Assembly (NCBI GenBank): GCA_005879655.1
Contig: VBJK01000108.1
Location: forward strand, 1 to 18,772
From: Chloroflexota bacterium
GTDB lineage: Bacteria > Chloroflexota > Ktedonobacteria > Ktedonobacterales > Ktedonobacteraceae
Direction of reading: 5' to 3'
Length of the DNA stretch: 18,772 nucleotides
This document shows positions 13,946-18,772 of this stretch, in pieces (the stretch's first letter is position 1; each line of letters starts with the position of its first letter). Both the position numbers and the translations under genes were made by a program. The notes under the pieces were generated by a model, which searched no databases, was not told where the DNA came from, and was given only the letters and a program-made list of their open reading frames with translations.

Positions 13946-14430
13946 CGCAGGGTTCCCTCGCGGCGAATATACTCGATGATGCCGCCCGCCTCGACGATAC
14001 GCGCCACGAATGGGTCCAGCGGCTCAGCCTCCCAGACCTGATCCGTGGTAAGATTGTGGATACGGCCAGTGGAAAGGTCTACCTCGATGCTCTGTCCGTC
14101 CTCACTCGCCAGTACGGCCTCTTCACAGATCAGCACGGGCAAGCCAATATTCACTGCGTTACGGTAGAAGATACGCGCAAAACTGCGTGCAATCACGACC
14201 TGTACACCACACCCCAGGATAGAGGATGGGGCATGTTCCCGCGACGAACCACAACCGAAGTTATGGCCAGCCATCAGCACATCACCGGCCTGCACCTGTT
14301 GCGCGAACTCCGGTAGTACTTCACATAAGCAGTAGCGTGCGAGCTGTGCACGGTCCGTTGTTACGTTATAACGTCCCGGTATAATGACATCTGTGTTAAT
14401 GTTATCGCCGAGTTTCCATATGCGACTCAT
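13942..14430 (-). CDS. hacB: Homoaconitase/3-isopropylmalate dehydratase small subunit
   Basis: With the large subunit it converts homocitrate to homoisocitrate through homoaconitate. The 162-residue product has the swivel-domain features [32 protein letters not shown] and [18 protein letters not shown], and the length of the stand-alone archaeal-type LeuD/HacB subunits. The loop that separates homoaconitate from isopropylmalate specificity reads RYNVTTD, not the YLRT described for the methanogen homoaconitase, so substrate assignment rests on context. ATG 14430 has AAAGGGA about 10 bases upstream. The frame is open to 14547 through palindromic repeats, but that extension is not protein-like. 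Its 3' half is duplicated downstream. Confidence 0.88.
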   Translation of the reverse strand: MSRIWKLGDNINTDVIIPGRYNVTTDRAQLARYCLCEVLPEFAQQVQAGDVLMAGHNFGCGSSREHAPSSILGCGVQVVIARSFARIFYRNAVNIGLPVLICEEAVLASEDGQSIEVDLSTGRIHNLTTDQVWEAEPLDPFVARIVEAGGIIEYIRREGTLR

Positions 14431-14455
14431 AAGTTTGCTATCCCTTTCCGTAGCG

Positions 14456-14561
14456 GCGCAATTTATTGCGCCGTGCTCCCCGAAAAACCCGTAGTTGCGC
14501 AATGTATTGCGCCTGTTTTCTTTACTTGTGCTCCTGGCGCAATACATTGCGCAACTACGGG
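14456..14561. repeat. Cluster C of the palindrome family: hairpins between hacA and hacB
   Basis: Three copies: 14456-14471 (centre TT), 14497-14512 (centre GT) and 14537-14552 (inverted, centre AC). The last two sit in a 26-bp perfect inverted repeat, 14488-14513 against 14536-14561, with a 22-base loop. In the operon mRNA the hairpin is followed by GGGTTTTTC, a terminator-like ending, so it may reduce hacB and hicd expression or protect the upstream message end. Confidence 0.95.
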
Positions 14562-14567
14562 TTTCTT

Positions 14568-15818
14568 TTACAAAACGTTACGAGGATCAGTAATATGACC
14601 AGTCAAGGCCGTCGCAGCCACCGTTGCGGGACTACCCAGATAAATCTCAGCGGTAGGATCACCCATACGACCGGTGAAGTTACGGTTCATCGTTGTTAAC
14701 GCTCTTTCACGGGGCGCGAGTACACCAAAGTGACGGCCAATGCAGGGACCACAACCAGGCGTACCAACGGATGCACCAGCCTGGGCAAAGATCTCCAGAT
14801 AACCCAGGCGCATCGCCTCCAGATAGATCTCACGTGACGCTGGAATAACCACCATACGGATGTCAGGATGAAGCGTCTTGCCACGTAGGATATTGGCTGC
14901 AACTGCAAGATCATCCAGGCGTCCATTGGTACAAGTACCCAAAAAGACCTGATCAATCTTGATCTGCTCTAGCTGCTCAGCGGGCACGACATTGTTGACA
15001 TCCGGCGGGCAGGCCACTAGCGGCTGCAACTTGGAGGCATCGATATGAACTACGCGCTCGTATGTGGGATTATGCGCCGACAGCATCGGATATTCCTTAT
15101 CGGTACGACCGCGCAGCCACTCTACCGTGGTCTGATCTGGCGCGACCAAGCCCGTTTTACCGCCCATTTCAATCGCCATATTGCAGAACGTGAAGCGCTC
15201 ACTCATCGAGAAACGATCTACAAGATCACCTGTGTACTCTAGTGCACGATAGTTAGCACCGTCAACACCAATGATACGCACCATCTCTAACGTGACATCT
15301 TTGGCATAGACGCCGAAGGGCAGTTCGCCCGTCATATGCACATTAATCGTTGACGGCACACGGAACCACGAGCGGCCCGTTGCATAAGCGACGCCGATAT
15401 CGGTCGAACCCATACCAGTGCCAAAGGCCCCAAAGGCTCCATAGCTGCACGAATGGCTATCCGCACCAACGATAATAGAGCCGGGTATAACATATCCACG
15501 CTCAGGCATCACCTGGTGACAGATACCCTCCTGCAAAATGGTCAGGTCCTGCTCACGAGCAAAGGTGCGCGTCTCCCGATGCAAGGTTGCCGCCGCAATC
15601 GTTGCCGCTGGGATAATATGATCGAACACGATATGTGCGCGCTCTTTATCGAACACGCGACCGCCTTTCTCCTGTGTTAGTTTACGGAAAGCCTGAATAG
15701 CCAGCGGTGTCGTCGTATCGTGGCTCATCACATGGTCAACATCTACAACAACCGTCTCGCCCTGTACAACGGGACGACCAAGTTTGTAGCTAAAGATCTC
15801 CTCAACTAGCGTTCCCAT
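14568..15818 (-). CDS. hacA: Homoaconitase/3-isopropylmalate dehydratase large subunit
   Basis: This is the catalytic [4Fe-4S] subunit of the hydro-lyase that partners the small subunit 137 bases downstream. The 416-residue product is of the archaeal LeuC/LysT type. The three cluster cysteines are C296 (LGTCTNGR), C356 and C359 (PGCGPCIGRH). Other signatures are DHVMSHD near the N-terminus, DHIIPA, GADSHSCSYGAFGAFGTGMGSTD and the C-terminal NRNFTGRMGDP. ATG 15818 has AAAGGAAA upstream. It could serve isopropylmalate as well; homoaconitate is favoured by the adjoining homocitrate synthase. It lies 120 bases after the homocitrate synthase stop, a gap in which I see no clear promoter. Confidence 0.92.
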   Translation of the reverse strand: MGTLVEEIFSYKLGRPVVQGETVVVDVDHVMSHDTTTPLAIQAFRKLTQEKGGRVFDKERAHIVFDHIIPAATIAAATLHRETRTFAREQDLTILQEGICHQVMPERGYVIPGSIIVGADSHSCSYGAFGAFGTGMGSTDIGVAYATGRSWFRVPSTINVHMTGELPFGVYAKDVTLEMVRIIGVDGANYRALEYTGDLVDRFSMSERFTFCNMAIEMGGKTGLVAPDQTTVEWLRGRTDKEYPMLSAHNPTYERVVHIDASKLQPLVACPPDVNNVVPAEQLEQIKIDQVFLGTCTNGRLDDLAVAANILRGKTLHPDIRMVVIPASREIYLEAMRLGYLEIFAQAGASVGTPGCGPCIGRHFGVLAPRERALTTMNRNFTGRMGDPTAEIYLGSPATVAATALTGHITDPRNVL

Positions 15819-15938
15819 CCATAATTTCCTTTCCTATAGTATTGATTGCGAATAAAAAGGTATCGCAGTTTCATCCTCTCAGGACATTCTAGTGCATTTC
15901 TTCTTGACTCATGAGGATTTGGTGTGTATACTTCCCCT

Positions 15939-17093
15939 CTAGGCAGGCTGAGGGGGCCGCTGTCCCGTTGGGGGTTGAAAAAACTTGCGAATAAAGGTAT
16001 CGACTTCATCCTGGCTCAGGGAGCCTGCCTCCGCTCGCTCCTTGAGGGCCTGGGTGAGATGGATTATTTCGTCTCCACTTAGCTGAAAACCAAGCGTAGA
16101 GGCGCGATGCCCAACAGCATAACGCCCGGTGAGACGTGAACCGACCTGAATACTACGCGCCAGACCAAAATCCCCCGGATCAAGGATTTCATAAGCGCGT
16201 GGATTACGCAGCACTGCCTTAGTATGGACCCCCGCCTTGTGGGCAAAGGCATAGGCGGACGTAATCGGCATATTAAACGGAATGTCGATGTTGAGAGCAC
16301 GCGCCACATACTGATCGAGTTCGACCAGTCTAGTAAGATCGTACTCGCTCAACATTTCGGGATAGTGTATATACAATTGTGCGATAATCCCGCTCAACGA
16401 TGCAATACCGTTGCGCTCACCAATGCCCAATACAGTGACATCCAGAGCATCGGCCCCTCCTTCAAAAGCCGCAATCGTATTAGCAATTGCACAACCAGTA
16501 TCATTATGGGCGTGAAATTCAATGCCAACGTTTGGATAGCGCTCGGAGCAAATGCGAATAAGACGCTCAACCTGACGCGGCGTGGCAATCCCCACCGAGT
16601 CGGGCAAGCCAATGCGCTGTACACCTGCATCAACTACAGCATCAAAGACCGTCAACAGATCGACAATATCACTACGAAATGCATCCTCAGCCGAGAAACG
16701 TACATAACGTCCGGCGGCAGACACTTTCTTAATCAATGGCACAGCATCGGCAATAATCTGCTCAATATGCCGACCATGACTGAATGAACGCAGCTCAGCC
16801 GATGTGCCAAAGAAGAGGTTCAGGCCATAAACCGGGGTATCTAGCGCCGCCTGCACATCTGCTTGAACGCAGCGTACATGGGCCAGTACTCTGGCGCGCA
16901 GTTCCAGTGCACACAGCGCCCGAATCGCCTGCGTCGTCTCTGGCGAAGAGATCGGCGAGGGCACTTCTAGATAGGGGACGCCGATAGCATCCAACAAACG
17001 CGCAATATGTAAGCGCTGCTCTAGCGTGAAGAAAGCCCCGGAAAACTGCTCTCCCTCGCGCAACGTGGTATCGACAATAGCCAATGATCTCAT
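15939..17093 (-). CDS. hcs: Homocitrate synthase
   Basis: It condenses acetyl-CoA with 2-oxoglutarate, the first committed step of the alpha-aminoadipate lysine route. The 384-residue DRE-TIM metallolyase has DTTLREGEQ (D8, R12, E13), the metal histidines in EFHAHNDTG (H194, H196), GIGERNGIASL and FAHKAGVHTKAVL. The shape matches LysN/NifV-type homocitrate synthases rather than isopropylmalate synthase: it is short, without the C-terminal allosteric leucine domain. The start overlaps the LysK stop by four bases (ATGA), so the two are translationally coupled. The C-terminus ends in a Pro/Gln-rich tail. Lysine inhibition is usual for such enzymes but cannot be read here. Confidence 0.9.
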   Translation of the reverse strand: MRSLAIVDTTLREGEQFSGAFFTLEQRLHIARLLDAIGVPYLEVPSPISSPETTQAIRALCALELRARVLAHVRCVQADVQAALDTPVYGLNLFFGTSAELRSFSHGRHIEQIIADAVPLIKKVSAAGRYVRFSAEDAFRSDIVDLLTVFDAVVDAGVQRIGLPDSVGIATPRQVERLIRICSERYPNVGIEFHAHNDTGCAIANTIAAFEGGADALDVTVLGIGERNGIASLSGIIAQLYIHYPEMLSEYDLTRLVELDQYVARALNIDIPFNMPITSAYAFAHKAGVHTKAVLRNPRAYEILDPGDFGLARSIQVGSRLTGRYAVGHRASTLGFQLSGDEIIHLTQALKERAEAGSLSQDEVDTFIRKFFQPPTGQRPPQPA

Positions 17094-18772
17094 CTTGTCA
17101 CACTCCTTTGCTGCGCAAGTTCGCTCAATACCCGTGTTAGCACATCAATGGCATGGTGGTATTCTGTAAGGCGTATGTGCTCATCTGGCGTATGATCGAG
17201 GCGCGAGTCACCTGGTCCGTAAGCAACGATGTTCTGTCCCCAAAACGGACCAACAACATTCATATCTGATGTGCCAGTTTTGTATTTAAATGTAGGTTGC
17301 GCTCCTGTCGCACGAATAGCTGAGACGAAGCTGCGCGCCAGGGGTATAGTGCGTGACGTTTGAAATGTTACCTCTTCACCGGAAAAGCTCAATTGCACGT
17401 TGTCTTCATCGCCCCAACGTTCCAGTTCTTCACGCAATGCGGCTATATCAAAGTTGGGTGGCAGGCGATACCCAATGCATAGTAGTGTGCGATCCTCCAT
17501 GCCATCCTGAGTGCTATTGATGCTACGTAATGTCGGCATGAGCGAGGCAAAGGCCGAATTACCTGCGTGCTGCCGATTCCACTCGTCGGCATGGTTGCGC
17601 ACACGCATCCAGAACGTTGTGGCAACTTCGCTACTGCTCAGTTGTGGTCCCGCGCTATGGCTGGATGAACGCGTCACCGTGCCATCTACCAGCAGGCGTC
17701 CCTTGTAGCCAATCGTCACGTTTTGACTACCGCTCGGCTCACCAATCACACAGGCCAGTGGCTGGTAGCGCTCTATGACGCCACGCGCACCACGCGAGGT
17801 TGCCGCCTCTTCCTCCACCGCGCCAACGACGACAATAGGACGCGTAAGATTTCCTGCTTGTGCCAGACGCGCCGTTGCACAGACAAACGCGGCCAGCGGC
17901 CCTTTCGCATCGACTGCACCACGTCCATAAAGGGCACCCTCTTCGTACCTGATCGGTACCACGCCGTGCACTGTATCCATATGTCCCAACAATACGACTG
18001 GCTGCTCGTCACAAGCGTCACGATGGGTGCTCGCAATAAAATTGCCAACCTCGTCCACATATGCGTGCAACCCGCGTTGCTGTGCCTGCTCCGCCAGGTA
18101 GTGAGCCAGTGCGCCTTCTTGTCCTGAATAACTGGGAATGGTGAGCATACTATGCAACAGAGCAATATCCGCATCAGCTTGGTAAGGCTCCCCCTCATCC
18201 CCTTTCAAGGGGAGGTTTTTTTGTGCGTCCCCTTCGGGGGCAGGAAGAGAGGGAAGATCAGGGGACTCCCCTGAAAACCCGCCAGGGGCCGCGCCCCTGG
18301 AACCCGCTGCCAAATTACTTACCCCTGCCACTTCTTGACCCTGTGCACCAAGCACATCAGCAATAACAGTCAAAACAGTATCCAGTTGCTCCTCAGTGAT
18401 AACCAATGGGGGCAACAGACGTAGCACGTTGGGGCCAGCAGGCAGAGCAAGTATACTGCGCTCCAATAATGCCTCAAGATACGGCTGTACCCGTTTTGTC
18501 AGCTCGATGCCAATCATCAAGCCGCGCCCGCGTACCTCGCGGATGAGAGGCGTGCGTAATGAACGTAAGCGCTCCAGGGCAGTTGTACCCAGACGTGCTG
18601 CTCGTGCGGGTAAGTCTTCACGCTCGATAATGTCAAGCGTTGCCAGCGCGGCCGCACAGGCTAAGGGATTTCCGCCAAAGGTGCTACCGTGAACGCCTTT
18701 GCTAATACGTCCGCTCTCAATGACACGCTGTCCCAGGCCGATCGCACCTAGCGGTACACCACCACCCAGTGC
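17090..18772 (-). CDS. LysJ-LysK fusion: LysW-aminoadipate semialdehyde aminotransferase and LysW-lysine hydrolase (5' end outside window)
   Basis: The frame is open from the right edge to 17090 (560 residues in view). In-window residues 1 to about 143 are the C-terminal part of a class III PLP aminotransferase (ALGGGVPLGAIG, HGSTFGGNPLACAAAL, RGRGLMIGIEL, LRLLPPLVIT), as in LysJ/ArgD. Residues about 144-202 are a Gly/Pro/Glu-rich linker encoded by GC-rich hairpins. Residues 203-560 are an M20-family deacylase like LysK: metal ligands in LLGHMDTVHG (H264, D266), D288 in GAVDAKGPLA, EEEAATSRG (320-322), and TGTSDMN and DHTPDEH near the end. Together these are the last two steps on LysW-carried intermediates. 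They are normally separate proteins, so the fusion is unusual. A separate LysK start is not obvious: no in-frame ATG with a good ribosome site lies in the linker. ArgD/ArgE-like roles in arginine synthesis are possible as well. Confidence 0.85.
   Translation of the reverse strand, partial: ALGGGVPLGAIGLGQRVIESGRISKGVHGSTFGGNPLACAAALATLDIIEREDLPARAARLGTTALERLRSLRTPLIREVRGRGLMIGIELTKRVQPYLEALLERSILALPAGPNVLRLLPPLVITEEQLDTVLTVIADVLGAQGQEVAGVSNLAAGSRGAAPGGFSGESPDLPSLPAPEGDAQKNLPLKGDEGEPYQADADIALLHSMLTIPSYSGQEGALAHYLAEQAQQRGLHAYVDEVGNFIASTHRDACDEQPVVLLGHMDTVHGVVPIRYEEGALYGRGAVDAKGPLAAFVCATARLAQAGNLTRPIVVVGAVEEEAATSRGARGVIERYQPLACVIGEPSGSQNVTIGYKGRLLVDGTVTRSSSHSAGPQLSSSEVATTFWMRVRNHADEWNRQHAGNSAFASLMPTLRSINSTQDGMEDRTLLCIGYRLPPNFDIAALREELERWGDEDNVQLSFSGEEVTFQTSRTIPLARSFVSAIRATGAQPTFKYKTGTSDMNVVGPFWGQNIVAYGPGDSRLDHTPDEHIRLTEYHHAIDVLTRVLSELAQQRSVTR
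18183..18310. repeat. GC-rich multi-hairpin repeat translated in frame as the LysJ-LysK linker
   Basis: Four consecutive palindromes lie in about 100 bp: CCCCTT-TC-AAGGGG (18199-18212), CCCC-TTC-GGGG (18229-18239), TCAGGGG-ACT-CCCCTGA (18258-18274) and CCAGGGGC-CGC-GCCCCTGG (18282-18300). The composition is much more G/C-clustered than the flanking gene. It looks like an intergenic repeat element, yet the frame passes through without a stop. On the plus strand the first hairpin is followed by a run of seven T. Confidence 0.75.

Larger units (their letters stand above)
13275..14194. repeat. Exact 456-bp tandem duplication across the hacB-hicd junction
   Basis: The sequence from GTGCAATC at 13275 recurs 456 bp later at 13731, and GTGCAATC appears a third time at 14187. 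The two copies read as identical throughout. The octamer at all three boundaries is the likely recombination or slippage point. The unit holds the last 81 codons of hacB and the first 71 codons of hicd. Because it is in tandem, one whole hacB and one whole hicd survive on either side of a chimeric remnant. Confidence 0.95.

Noticed and set aside
12398..15818. Reading the dehydratase and dehydrogenase genes as leuCDB for leucine
   Set aside because: They follow a homocitrate synthase without the leucine regulatory domain and a LysJ-LysK gene with four-base coupling; leucine use as a side role is left open.
18199..18220. Rho-independent terminator on the plus strand (hairpin then seven T)
   Set aside because: No rightward gene is present there; the T-run is the complement of an A-run in the leftward coding frame of the fusion.

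Overview
The window looks like a chromosomal segment of a bacterium with about 50% GC, many dispersed palindromic repeats, eukaryotic-type Ser/Thr kinases fused to solute-binding sensors, and a LysW-type alpha-aminoadipate lysine pathway. This combination best fits the Chloroflexota, perhaps the Ktedonobacteria. That placement is inference from gene content, not from a marker gene.

Layout. 1-2518 (-): a membrane Ser/Thr kinase with an extracellular amino-acid-binding-protein-like sensor, running off the left edge. 2713-3177 (-): moaC, with an in-frame gap over its catalytic LCHPL segment. 3442-4924 (+): a small helical protein, tRNA-Lys(TTT), a single-domain response regulator and a YtxH-like membrane protein. 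4989-5288: a palindromic, partly tandem repeat block flanked by a 15-bp direct repeat. 5280-6054 (-): a small helical protein and a carboxymuconolactone decarboxylase/AhpD-like protein whose CxxC motif reads C-F-Y-UGA and is followed by a SECIS-like hairpin, so it is a candidate selenoprotein. 6454-8227 (+): purK-purE. 8432-9269: a small hypothetical protein (+) convergent with an SRPBCC-family membrane-anchored protein (-). 9542-12088 (+): a promoter region with paired 11-bp-spaced direct repeats, a second single-domain response regulator and an APC-family permease. 12398-18772 (-): a lysine operon. In transcription order it holds a LysJ-LysK fusion (5' end outside the window), homocitrate synthase, homoaconitase large subunit, homoaconitase small subunit, fragments made by a 456-bp tandem duplication, and homoisocitrate dehydrogenase.

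How the genes work together. Homocitrate synthase, the two homoaconitase subunits and homoisocitrate dehydrogenase would carry 2-oxoglutarate to 2-oxoadipate. The LysJ and LysK domains would do the last two steps on LysW-bound intermediates: transamination and release of lysine. LysW, LysX, LysZ and LysY are not in the window and may lie upstream, beyond 18772. PurK and PurE do consecutive steps of AIR carboxylation.

The most striking points are the candidate selenoprotein, a GC-rich palindromic repeat translated in frame as the LysJ-LysK linker, the exact 456-bp duplication inside the lysine operon, the MoaC deletion, and a 14-copy family of short palindromes with variable centres (three loci) that touches purK and the lysine operon.
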